Shown here in pieces: positions 56,790 through 64,000 of a stretch of DNA of 64,000 nucleotides. The notes under the pieces are model-generated. The model worked only from the letters and a program-made list of their open reading frames with translations, was not told the DNA's origin and did no database searches. Position 1 is the first letter of the stretch, and each line of letters opens with the position of its first letter. The position numbers and the translations under genes are program-made. Origin of the DNA: Oscillatoria sp. FACHB-1407 (GTDB lineage Bacteria > Cyanobacteriota > Cyanobacteriia > Elainellales > Elainellaceae); contig NZ_JACJSA010000002.1 in the NCBI RefSeq assembly GCF_014697545.1, positions 1-64,000 of the forward strand, in the 5' to 3' direction.

Positions 56790-57581
56790 ATCTCATGCGA
56801 CGTAAGCTTAGTCGAAGGCGATACGGGCAAAACTGATCTGCGTCGGTTGAGCAAATCCTTGTTTCTGGTAGTCTGCGACGGTGAACTTCATCTTGATAGC
56901 CGCGAATTCATTCGCCAGGTGCTTCTTGCATCTTTAATCCCACTTCATCCGGGCGCGATTCATCGCTTTAATCCTACTCTCCATTCCGTACAGACGCGAT
57001 GACGCGATGAATCGCGTCTCTACCTTCCCATTCCGTGCTCCACAATCGCTTCTCGCAACAACTCCACCATCTGATCAATGCCCTCTGGCTTCACCGGACA
57101 TCGCATCAACATCTCCGCATCATCCAACGCATTGCGTAGTCTGCTCAGGTGGACTTGACTCCCATAGCCGCGAATTGTTCGCCAGGTAGGTGTCAACTCC
57201 GAATTGATGTTAATTAAATTCCGGCAGCGATGCTCCATCCTGCGTTAAGTTGTAAAAAACACATACAGCGTGATCCAGCAATCGTTTTTACGCAGTCCAG
57301 TATGAGCAAGAATACGTACTTTAAATAACTACAAAAAGTAAAGACTGGATCATGAACTGCTAGACAGAGGTTAATATTCAGTTAGATTTGTGGGCTACTG
57401 GTTTAACCAGTCCGTTGCGTTGGTTATTGATCAGGGGCAGTGACCAGGCAATCCCCTCCCCCAGGGGTTTTGCTAACACCAATACTGGATGTAAATCGTC
57501 TGTTTTGTCTCATCTCAACCCATGGATATTAGAGGTTGAGGTAGCCTGTCACTTTCCTAAACCGATCTGCTGAAACAATTT
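56790..57581. other. 792-bp repeat-rich interval without a supported gene
   Basis: Contains degenerate family-A copies (56820-56921 and 57134-57188) and a GACGCGATGAATCGCGTCT palindrome near 57000. A minus-strand 72-codon frame at 57020-57238 passes through them; its central stretch (NALDDAEMLMRCPVKPEGID) looks protein-like and may be a relic of a lost gene. The last 340 bp show nothing I can name. Confidence 0.55.
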
Positions 57582-58019
57582 ATGAGTAACCCCCTCGCCG
57601 ATCTCGATCTTTCCTCAGTAGCTGATGCAAGTGATAGTGTCGCCTGGTATAACCAGGGTGAAGCATTGGCTAATTTAGGTAGATATCCTGATGCTTTATA
57701 TTGCTTCGAGAGGGTAATAAAAATTCGCCCTGATTACGCAGCAGCTTGGGTATTTCGAGGAGTTATTCTAATTCACCTGGAACGATATGAAGAAGCTCTC
57801 GATAGCTGTGAGCAGGCGTTGTCCCTTCAGCCTGAAGACTCCGAAGCATGGACGTTTAGAGGAGTTGCTCTGCATCGGTTAGGCGATTATCGGTCTGCCT
57901 ATGCCAGCTACGATCGCGCCTTAGGGGTGAAGCGGCAGTCTATGTGGCAGACTTTGCTGCAACGCTTACGGAAGGTGTGGAAGTCCCTCAAAAATTCGCA
58001 GGCACACTGGCTATCTTAG
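57582..58019 (+). CDS. TPR-repeat protein
   Basis: 145 residues, three TPR units: WYNQGEALANLGRYPDALYC, WVFRGVILIHLERYEEALDS and WTFRGVALHRLGDYRSAYAS, then a basic amphipathic tail (WQTLLQRLRKVWKSLKNSQ). Protein-protein scaffold; partner unknown. ATG start. Confidence 0.85.
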   Translation: MSNPLADLDLSSVADASDSVAWYNQGEALANLGRYPDALYCFERVIKIRPDYAAAWVFRGVILIHLERYEEALDSCEQALSLQPEDSEAWTFRGVALHRLGDYRSAYASYDRALGVKRQSMWQTLLQRLRKVWKSLKNSQAHWLS

Positions 58020-58074
58020 GCATGGGAATTAAATAAGGAGATTTCTGAGAAAGAATCTACCCGTCGGTTTTGGG

Positions 58075-58100
58075 TAGGGGCGTTTCGCGAAACGCCCTTA
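58075..58100. repeat. Palindromic repeat GGGGCGTTTCGCGAAACGCCC, second copy
   Basis: Same perfect palindrome as 46261-46287, 56 bp after the TPR gene. Confidence 0.75.
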
Positions 58101-58142
58101 CAGGTATTTTGTTTCCTGGAAATCTCCTTAATATAGCAGTAC

Positions 58143-58260
58143 TCACTAAGGTTAAGACGGGGTGCAGGGGTGGAACCCCTGACTGGAGGCACAGCCCCCA
58201 CACCCCCTTATGTCTTAATGCATGTGCGTAGGGCTACAGCCGCGAATTCATTCGCCAGGG
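58143..58260. repeat. Core of repeat B plus tail of repeat A
   Basis: 58143-58208 carries the inverted family-B core (GGGGTGCAGGGGTGGAACCC...GCACAGCCCCCACACCCC); 58231-58260 has the family-A tail CCGCGAATTCATTCGCCAGG. The latter ends 2 bp before the alaS stop codon. Confidence 0.7.
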
Positions 58261-58262
58261 GC

Positions 58263-60890
58263 TTAACTTAGAGCCGTAATCAGGTCTTGGTGAGCTTTCT
58301 CCAGGGCTTCAGGGAGTTTGCTGGCATCGCGTCCCCCTGCCTGGGCGAAGTTTGGACGACCGCCACCGCCACCGCCACAGATCTTGGCGATCGCCCCAAT
58401 GAATTTACCCGCTTGCAGTCCTTTGTCGTTGATCCCTTTGCTGAAGGCAGCCACCAGACTGACTTTCTCCGGTTCGGGGACGGAACCCAACACGATCGCA
58501 CCGTCTCCCAGTTTTTGCAGGAGACGTTCTGCTGCCGTCTTGAGGGAGTCAGCATCGACCCCTTCCAGATTGGCGACCAGGATCTTGAAATCACCTACCG
58601 TTTCAGCCTGTTCCAGCAACTGATCAGACTTGGCGATTGCCAGTTCTGATTTGAGTTGCTCCAGTTGTTTCTGAGTGGTTCTCAACTCCGTTTGCAGTGA
58701 GGTAACGCGATCGAGCACCTCTTCGGGTTTCGACTTAAAGCGATCGCTCAACTCCCGCACGACGCGATCGCGCACGTTGAGATATTCCAGTACGGCTGGA
58801 CCTGCGACCCCTTCAATTCGCCGGATGCCTGCGGCAACGCCGGTTTCCGAAATGATTTTGAACAAGCCGATCTCAGCGGTGTTGCTGACGTGGGTGCCCC
58901 CGCACAACTCCATGGACACACCCGAAAAGTCGATGACGCGCACCTCATCACCATACTTCTCGCCAAACATGGCGGTGGCTCCTTTGGCTCTTGCCTCCGT
59001 TAGCGGCATCACAGCAATTTGTGCCGAGTGAGCTTCGGCAATCCAGGTGTTGATCTGCTCCTCGATTTGCTCTAACTCTTCAGCCGTGAGTGCCCGTGAG
59101 AAGTTGAAGTCAAACCGCATCCGGTCAAAAGCGACCAGCGACCCCTGCTGGCTGATGTTGGGGTCGATCAGTTGTTTCAGTGCGGCTTGCAGCAAGTGTG
59201 TTGCTGTGTGGTTTGCCTGTGCCCGCCGACGACAGGCGAGGTCGATCTGGGCCGTGACGCGATCGCCCACCTTCAACGTACCCCGCTCAATTCGCCCAAA
59301 GTGAACGAAGATGGCTCCTTCTTTTTTGACATCCTCCACTCGCACGACGACATCAGCCCCGGAGAGATAGCCGCGATCGCCAATCTGTCCACCAGACTCG
59401 GCATAAAACGGCGTTTGATCCAGGGCAATCTGGACTGCGGTTCCTGCCTCCGCACGGTCAACGGGTTTACCTGCCACCAGCAAGAGTTGCACTTCTGCGG
59501 GACTGGATGCCTGCGTGTAGCCCAGGAAGTTGGTTTCGTGCAGGTTCTCCGCCAGCTTATCGAGCGACCCCTGCACCGTCAGGTCGATGCTTTCGTGTGC
59601 CGCTTGCGATCGCTGCCGTTGTTGCTCCATCTCAACTTCAAACCCTTCGACATCGACGGTTAAGCCCTTCTCCTCAGCGATCTCCTGGGTCAACTCCAGC
59701 GGAAAGCCGTAGGTGTCATAGAGAATGAAGGCATCGCGCCCGGAAATTTCCCCCGCTTTGCCCACTTTTGCCAGAATGTCTGCCAGCAACTTTTCACCCC
59801 GATCGAGGGTTTCCAGGAAGCGGGCTTCCTCCAGTTGCAGTTCAGCCTTAATCGCTGGCTCCCGCTGCCGCACATTGGGATAGGCGTCTTCATTCAGAGC
59901 GATCGCCGTTTCTGCCACTTCGGTAATAAAGGGGCGATCGATGCCAATCAAACGGCCATGCCGCACGGTGCGCCGAATCAATCGTCGCAGCACGTAGCCC
60001 CGTCCCAGGTTTGATGCAGTAATGCCATCGGCAATCATGTGCATAACCGCACGCGTGTGGTCGCCAATCACCTTCAGCGACACTTTGGTGGCATCATCCG
60101 CTTTGAAGTAGTCAATCCCTGCCAGACTCGCTGCCGTTTTGACGATGGGGAAGATCAGATCCGTCTCGTAGTTGTTGGGAACCTTCTGCAAAATCTGGGC
60201 GATGCGCTCTAACCCCATGCCTGTGTCAATGTTTTGCGCTTGCAGGGGGGTTAGGTTGCCGTCTGCATCCCGGTTGTATTGCATGAAAACCAGGTTGTAG
60301 AACTCGATGAAGCGGGTATCGTCTTCCAGGTCGATATTCTCGTCGCCTCGCTCAGGATAAAAGTCGTAGTAGATCTCTGAGCAAGGGCCACAGGGACCCG
60401 TCGGACCCGACACCCAGAAGTTATCGGCTTCGTCCATGCGCTTGATGCGGGCGACAGGCACACCGACCTGATCGCGCCAGATGGCAAAGGCTTCGTCATC
60501 TTCGCGGAACACGCTGACCACCAACCGCTCGGCAGGCAGCTTAAACACCTCAGTGGACAACTCCCATGCCCAGGCGATCGCCTTCTCCTTGAAATAGTCG
60601 CCAAAGCTGAAGTTGCCCAACATTTCAAAGAAGGTCTGGTGTCTCGCTGTGCGACCCACATTCTCAATATCGTTGGTGCGAATGCATTTCTGAGAAGTGG
60701 TGGCTCTGTTAAATTCGGGGGTACGCTGTCCCAAAAAGATGGGCTTAAACGGCAACATACCCGCGATCGTCAACAGCACGGTCGGGTCTTCAGGCACCAA
60801 TGAGGCACTGGGCAGGATTTGGTGCCCTCTGGCTGCATAGAAATCCAGGAATGTTTGTCGAATTTGTGCGCCGCTAAGGGGAGTGGACAT
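58263..60890 (-). CDS. alaS: Alanyl-tRNA synthetase
   Basis: 875 residues, usual size. Catalytic core ([31 protein letters not shown]), editing site [12 protein letters not shown] and [13 protein letters not shown], then C-terminal DHHA1 domain ending [20 protein letters not shown]. Charges tRNA-Ala and edits mis-acylated Ser/Gly. Confidence 0.97.
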   Translation of the reverse strand: MSTPLSGAQIRQTFLDFYAARGHQILPSASLVPEDPTVLLTIAGMLPFKPIFLGQRTPEFNRATTSQKCIRTNDIENVGRTARHQTFFEMLGNFSFGDYFKEKAIAWAWELSTEVFKLPAERLVVSVFREDDEAFAIWRDQVGVPVARIKRMDEADNFWVSGPTGPCGPCSEIYYDFYPERGDENIDLEDDTRFIEFYNLVFMQYNRDADGNLTPLQAQNIDTGMGLERIAQILQKVPNNYETDLIFPIVKTAASLAGIDYFKADDATKVSLKVIGDHTRAVMHMIADGITASNLGRGYVLRRLIRRTVRHGRLIGIDRPFITEVAETAIALNEDAYPNVRQREPAIKAELQLEEARFLETLDRGEKLLADILAKVGKAGEISGRDAFILYDTYGFPLELTQEIAEEKGLTVDVEGFEVEMEQQRQRSQAAHESIDLTVQGSLDKLAENLHETNFLGYTQASSPAEVQLLLVAGKPVDRAEAGTAVQIALDQTPFYAESGGQIGDRGYLSGADVVVRVEDVKKEGAIFVHFGRIERGTLKVGDRVTAQIDLACRRRAQANHTATHLLQAALKQLIDPNISQQGSLVAFDRMRFDFNFSRALTAEELEQIEEQINTWIAEAHSAQIAVMPLTEARAKGATAMFGEKYGDEVRVIDFSGVSMELCGGTHVSNTAEIGLFKIISETGVAAGIRRIEGVAGPAVLEYLNVRDRVVRELSDRFKSKPEEVLDRVTSLQTELRTTQKQLEQLKSELAIAKSDQLLEQAETVGDFKILVANLEGVDADSLKTAAERLLQKLGDGAIVLGSVPEPEKVSLVAAFSKGINDKGLQAGKFIGAIAKICGGGGGGRPNFAQAGGRDASKLPEALEKAHQDLITALS

Positions 60891-61384
60891 GGGAGTGTTG
60901 CCGAATTGCAGGGTTATTTTGTTGCTTAGTATGGCTATTCACAGATAGGGTTTGGAAATAAAACCAGGAGGTGTGGGGGCTGTGCCCCCAGTCAGGGGTT
61001 CCACCCCTGCACCCCAAATTCCTATCCCTATTTATGACGAATTGCACTTAGTTATTCTATTTTCAATCATGCCGCAGGATTCGACAAAATCCGGTGAGGT
61101 TAGGAGGATTTGATAAGGGAATGGGGAGTAGGTAATGGGAAGCCGTTTCATCCCTCATCCTTCATCCCTCAAAAGAGTCAGATTGGGCAGAATAAGGAAT
61201 GCGCCTCAAGCTGTCTGTAGCCTATCTAGACCTGGGTAAACTTGGAATACAAATGCTTTGCGTCAAATTCAATTTCAATTGCTTGGACAGTGGTTAAGTT
61301 TGTTGCGCTGAGGTTCCTGGCAAATCGCCAATCTATCTTCTATTCCTTGAAAATCTACCTTTACAGCAAGCTCCTTCACTATCA
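60891..61384. other. 494-bp interval with repeats
   Basis: Between divergent alaS and the GGDEF gene. Holds a full family-B repeat (60922-61052) and heptamer repeats (61115-61141). Both promoters must lie in the remaining AT-rich DNA. Confidence 0.6.
60922..61052 (+). repeat. Dispersed repeat family B, full copy
   Basis: Starts at GCTTAGTATGG, with CACAGATAGGGTTTGG, GGGGGCTGTGCCCCCAG, GGGGTTCCACCCCTGCACCC and ends ATTTATGACGAATTGCAC. Closest to the copy at 12026. Confidence 0.75.
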
Positions 61385-62377
61385 ATGGATGCTTCTATCC
61401 TTGTTGTTGGATGCGAAACCTTTCTTGCATCCATCCTTAAGACCCTTTGTGACGTCACCAATTCAACTGTAGAAGTTGCTGCTGAACCCTCAGAGGCAGT
61501 GCCGCTGATTCAAGCTCAACAACCTGACTTGCTCATCTTGCAAGCCAATCAATCCGGTAGCCTCGACCTGTGTCAGCGGATTAAAGAGCAGAGTCGTTTG
61601 TCCTGGATCTATTGCCTTGTTTTAGAGGATTGTGTTGCGGATGCGAACCCAACAACCCTGATACCGCGATCGCTTGAGGCTGAAATCAAAGCACTCGAAT
61701 CTGGAGCCGATGCTTATCTGTCGATTCGAGCTTCCCAAGTTGACTCGCAACCCTCTGGAGTCGAGCCAGATGATCTATTGATGCGCCTGTTGCAGGCTTA
61801 CATTCAGGTGGGATTGCGGCGCGTTCACAATCACCGAGAGCTAATGCGTGCTAACGATGTGTTGTCGGCGATCGCTCTCTCGGATCCGCTCACCGAACTC
61901 AACAATCGCCGCGCCTTTGAATGGGAGTTGCCTCGACAGATTCACAACGCTCGCGATCGCAACATGCCCATCAGTTTGATGATGCTGGATGTGGACTTCT
62001 TCAAAACCATCAACGACACCTATGGGCATCTCGTAGGCGATCGCGCTCTGCAACTGCTTGCCACCCGCCTGCGCCACAACCTGCGATTTTATGACACCCC
62101 ATTTCGCTATGGAGGCGAAGAATTTGTCATTATCCTCAGTGATACGGGTTGCACTGAAGCCAACCTCGTCGCTCACCGGATCTGCTGCTTGATCGCTGAT
62201 CAACCCTTTGTGATTGATGAAACCCTCGATCTCCAGATCACAGTTAGTGCTGGAACGGCTTCCCTGTTACCAGAAGACGATGCGAGAGGCATCAGTTTAC
62301 TCAGACGAGCTGACCAAAACCTCCTCACCGCGAAGTCTCAGGGACGAAATCGGGTGGTGAGTGAGGGCAAAGGATGA
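61385..62377 (+). CDS. Diguanylate cyclase with degenerate receiver domain
   Basis: 330 residues. N-terminal ~125 residues have a response-regulator fold (ASILVVGCETFLASILKTLC) but the phosphate-accepting Asp is replaced by Gln53 (PDLLILQANQ), so phosphorylation is unlikely. GGDEF domain from ~165 (DPLTELNNRRAFEWELPRQI) with an active-site GGEEF (243-247) and an I-site RFYD (234-237), so it should make cyclic di-GMP and be feedback inhibited. Followed by an inverted repeat that may terminate transcription. Confidence 0.88.
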   Translation: MDASILVVGCETFLASILKTLCDVTNSTVEVAAEPSEAVPLIQAQQPDLLILQANQSGSLDLCQRIKEQSRLSWIYCLVLEDCVADANPTTLIPRSLEAEIKALESGADAYLSIRASQVDSQPSGVEPDDLLMRLLQAYIQVGLRRVHNHRELMRANDVLSAIALSDPLTELNNRRAFEWELPRQIHNARDRNMPISLMMLDVDFFKTINDTYGHLVGDRALQLLATRLRHNLRFYDTPFRYGGEEFVIILSDTGCTEANLVAHRICCLIADQPFVIDETLDLQITVSAGTASLLPEDDARGISLLRRADQNLLTAKSQGRNRVVSEGKG

Positions 62378-62384
62378 GGAATAA

Positions 62385-62433
62385 GGGATAAACGATGAAG
62401 GATAAGCGTTTTTCATCCTTTATCGTTCATCCC
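62385..62433 (+). terminator. Inverted repeat / terminator-like hairpin after the GGDEF gene
   Basis: GGGATAAACGATGAAGGAT (62385-62403) pairs with ATCCTTTATCGTTCATCCC (62415-62433), 8 nt after the stop codon. There is no T-run behind it. The sequence is related to the AAGGATGA repeats near 52620 and 61153. Confidence 0.55.
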
Positions 62434-62438
62434 GCTTG

Positions 62439-62466
62439 AACGTGAATTCGGGATAAGGATTTTGGC
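62439..62466 (+). repeat. Family-A repeat remnant
   Basis: Contains AACGTGAATTCGGGATAAGG, the left end of family A, 3 bp before the stop codon of the GDPD gene (minus strand). Confidence 0.6.
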
Positions 62467-62469
62467 AAT

Positions 62470-63189
62470 TTATACCAACTCTGGATATGCCAACGCTCTT
62501 TGTCGGAGTTGCAATCCTAGATCGGGTTTGTCGGTAATGATCCCCTCAATACGGCTGTCGTTCAAAAGATGCTCGATGACAGAGGCTTCGTTGACCGTCC
62601 AGACCCAGATAGGCATACGTCCGGTAACGACCCTAGAGAGCAGATCGGTGTCTAATAGCTCCCAGTGGGGGGCAATAAAATCGGCTCTCATTTCTCGGAT
62701 GCGATCGCTCACAGCTTTGGAGCCAAACCGCAATGAACGGCAAAAATCGACCGTTCCATAACCAAATAAAAACCCCGTCTTAATGTCGGGGCAGAGACGT
62801 TTGACAGCGTTGATGGCAAACGGGTGGAACGAGGTGATAACAAATTCGTCTTTGGAGAAGTATCGCGATAACAGCTCAAGCACTCGTTTTTCGTAGCCTG
62901 CTTCTTTGAGCTCCACGTCAAGGCGCACTCGACCGCGACATAAGGCGATCGCCTCTTCAAGTTTGGGAATATCTGGATCAAACGCCTGCACCTGGGCATA
63001 GGTTAGCTGCCGGATGGGCTTTTGATTAATCTCTGCATCGTGATGAATGATTAACACTCGATCACGGGTGCGTCTAACATCAAACTCGACCATATCAGCA
63101 CCAAGGGCGATCGCCTTATCAAAGGAAATCAGGGTGTTTTCCTTTGCGTAGGCGGATGCTCCTCGGTGAGCAATAACTAGTGGTTGCAT
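62470..63189 (-). CDS. Glycerophosphodiester phosphodiesterase
   Basis: 239 residues from the ATG at 63189, GAGG just upstream; the frame opens further to 63249. GDPD TIM-barrel motifs: VIAHRGASAYAKENTLISF, MVEFDVRRTRDRVLIIHHD, LDVELKEAGYE and the C-terminal WTVNEASVIEHLLNDSRIEG. Hydrolyses glycerophosphodiesters to glycerol-3-phosphate and an alcohol; no signal peptide, so cytoplasmic. Confidence 0.92.
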   Translation of the reverse strand: MQPLVIAHRGASAYAKENTLISFDKAIALGADMVEFDVRRTRDRVLIIHHDAEINQKPIRQLTYAQVQAFDPDIPKLEEAIALCRGRVRLDVELKEAGYEKRVLELLSRYFSKDEFVITSFHPFAINAVKRLCPDIKTGFLFGYGTVDFCRSLRFGSKAVSDRIREMRADFIAPHWELLDTDLLSRVVTGRMPIWVWTVNEASVIEHLLNDSRIEGIITDKPDLGLQLRQRALAYPELV

Positions 63190-63319
63190 ATTCCTCACTA
63201 ACTCCTCATCGTGCCCACTGCTGCAAACTGTAGGGGCAAATTTGCTCAATGTCTACCCACGTCAGGTTTCCCTTTTTCCTGAATTTGTTACCGTTTATCT
63301 GTGGCAACCAGGCATCACT

Positions 63320-64000
63320 ATGGAAAAACGAACCTTAGGTAGATCGGGAATCGCAATTACGCCCATTATTCTGGGCACCTGGCAGGCAGGAAAACGGGGT
63401 TGGGTTGGCATCGAAGATGACGAAGTGATTCGGGCACTCAGAGCAGCATTAGATGCCGGAATCACCACCTTCGACACGGCGGAGGTCTATGGTAAGGGGT
63501 ATTCAGAACAGATTGTCGCCAAAGCTTTGAGTGATGTCCGGGATCAGGTTGTGCTGGCGACCAAGGTGTTTGCCAACCACATGAAATACGACCAGGTGTT
63601 AGAGGCGTGCGATCGCTCCCTACAAAATTTGAACACCGAGTACATCGACCTCTATCAAATTCACTGGCCCTCTGGCAGCTTTAACAGTGAGGTGGTGCCA
63701 ATTGGTGAAACCATGGAAGCTCTGACTAAGCTGCGAGATCAGGGCAAGATTCGGGCGATCGGGGTTTCTAACTTTTCTGGCAAGCAACTGGCTGAAGCCG
63801 CTCAATACGGGCAGATTGATAGCCTCCAGCCTCCCTATAACCTGTTCTGGCGGGGCGTTGAAACGGACGCCATGCCCTATTGCATTGAAAATAACATTTC
63901 CATTCTGGCTTATTCGCCACTGGCACAGGGATTGCTGACGGGAAAATTCAAGCCTGATCACCAGTTTCAAGAAGGCGACATTCGCGCCAAGAATAAACTC
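63320..64000 (+). CDS. Aldo/keto reductase, 5' part (continues past window)
   Basis: 227 codons before the window edge. AKR signatures: KRTLGRSGIAITPIILGTWQ, catalytic Tyr in DTAEVYGKGYSEQI, catalytic Lys in VVLATKVFANH, and YIDLYQIHWPSGSF, GVSNFSGKQL and LAYSPLAQGLLTGKF. NADPH-dependent carbonyl reductase; substrate not evident. Confidence 0.93.
   Translation, partial: MEKRTLGRSGIAITPIILGTWQAGKRGWVGIEDDEVIRALRAALDAGITTFDTAEVYGKGYSEQIVAKALSDVRDQVVLATKVFANHMKYDQVLEACDRSLQNLNTEYIDLYQIHWPSGSFNSEVVPIGETMEALTKLRDQGKIRAIGVSNFSGKQLAEAAQYGQIDSLQPPYNLFWRGVETDAMPYCIENNISILAYSPLAQGLLTGKFKPDHQFQEGDIRAKNKL

Noticed and set aside
57020-57238. 72-codon minus-strand ORF in the repeat-rich interval
   Set aside because: Part is encoded by repeat A; the rest is protein-like but unrecognised, so at best a gene relic.

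Overview
The window is a stretch of chromosome from a filamentous, non-heterocystous-type cyanobacterium (Leptolyngbya/Oscillatoria-like is my best guess; the species cannot be fixed from this alone). The evidence is the very dense HIP1 octamer GCGATCGC, a gas-vesicle (gvp) cluster with a 33-residue-repeat GvpC, a hormogonium-polysaccharide (hps) locus, an SpkB-type kinase with pentapeptide repeats, cyanobacteria-specific DUFs (DUF4327, DUF4388, DUF3493), and several families of dispersed palindromic repeats and GGGGAGT-like heptamer repeats. I found no tRNA, rRNA, CRISPR array, phage or transposase gene.

Layout. 1-873: C-terminal half of a ferrochelatase-family protein with a poly-His tail. 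1140-4174: a minus-strand cluster of a protoglobin, a roadblock/LC7 (MglB-like) protein, a Ras-like (MglA-like) GTPase, a DUF4388 protein and a small membrane protein, which looks like a signalling or polarity module. 4759-16912: housekeeping and regulatory genes (RCK-type ion channel, moaA, rpsD, pseudokinase-PP2C fusion, rluE, sdhA, type-4 uracil-DNA glycosylase, phosphoribosyltransferase). 16930-23282: polysaccharide locus (hpsL and three glycosyltransferases in the order hpsL-N-O-P, plus a sugar nucleotidyltransferase). 23291-35156: gas-vesicle island, gvpA-C-N-J, then two tiny coupled ORFs, gvpK-F-G, and upstream a small protein, a double-AAA+ CDC48-like ATPase, a divergent tandem ArsA/GET3-like ATPase and a GvpF/L-family gene (gvpW-like) directly behind ssb.

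35633-46116: NTP-transferase/PGM fusion, a short one-helix protein, a methyltransferase, YciI, pheT, spkB-DUF3493, and a three-gene cluster ending in an HNH nuclease. 46339-51584: exported and surface proteins, including one with 44 consecutive aspartates and a tandem pair of RTX calcium-binding proteins. 51699-56789: one-carbon/formaldehyde region (fghA, frmA, hydrolase, an SHMT-like enzyme) with a divergent GntR regulator and three perfect palindromic operators in the shared promoter. 57582-64000: TPR protein, alaS, a diguanylate cyclase with a degenerate receiver, a glycerophosphodiester phosphodiesterase and the 5' part of an aldo/keto reductase.

The most novel-looking material is in the gvp island: GvpC and GvpN share a C-terminal winged-helix-like module; the gvpACNJ unit is bracketed by two direct copies of a MITE-like element; two undescribed mini-ORFs sit between gvpJ and gvpK; and AAA+ and ArsA-type ATPases are linked to the cluster. 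The protoglobin/MglA/MglB/DUF4388 cluster is the second candidate system. All domain calls come from reading the sequence and family knowledge; no database search was run.
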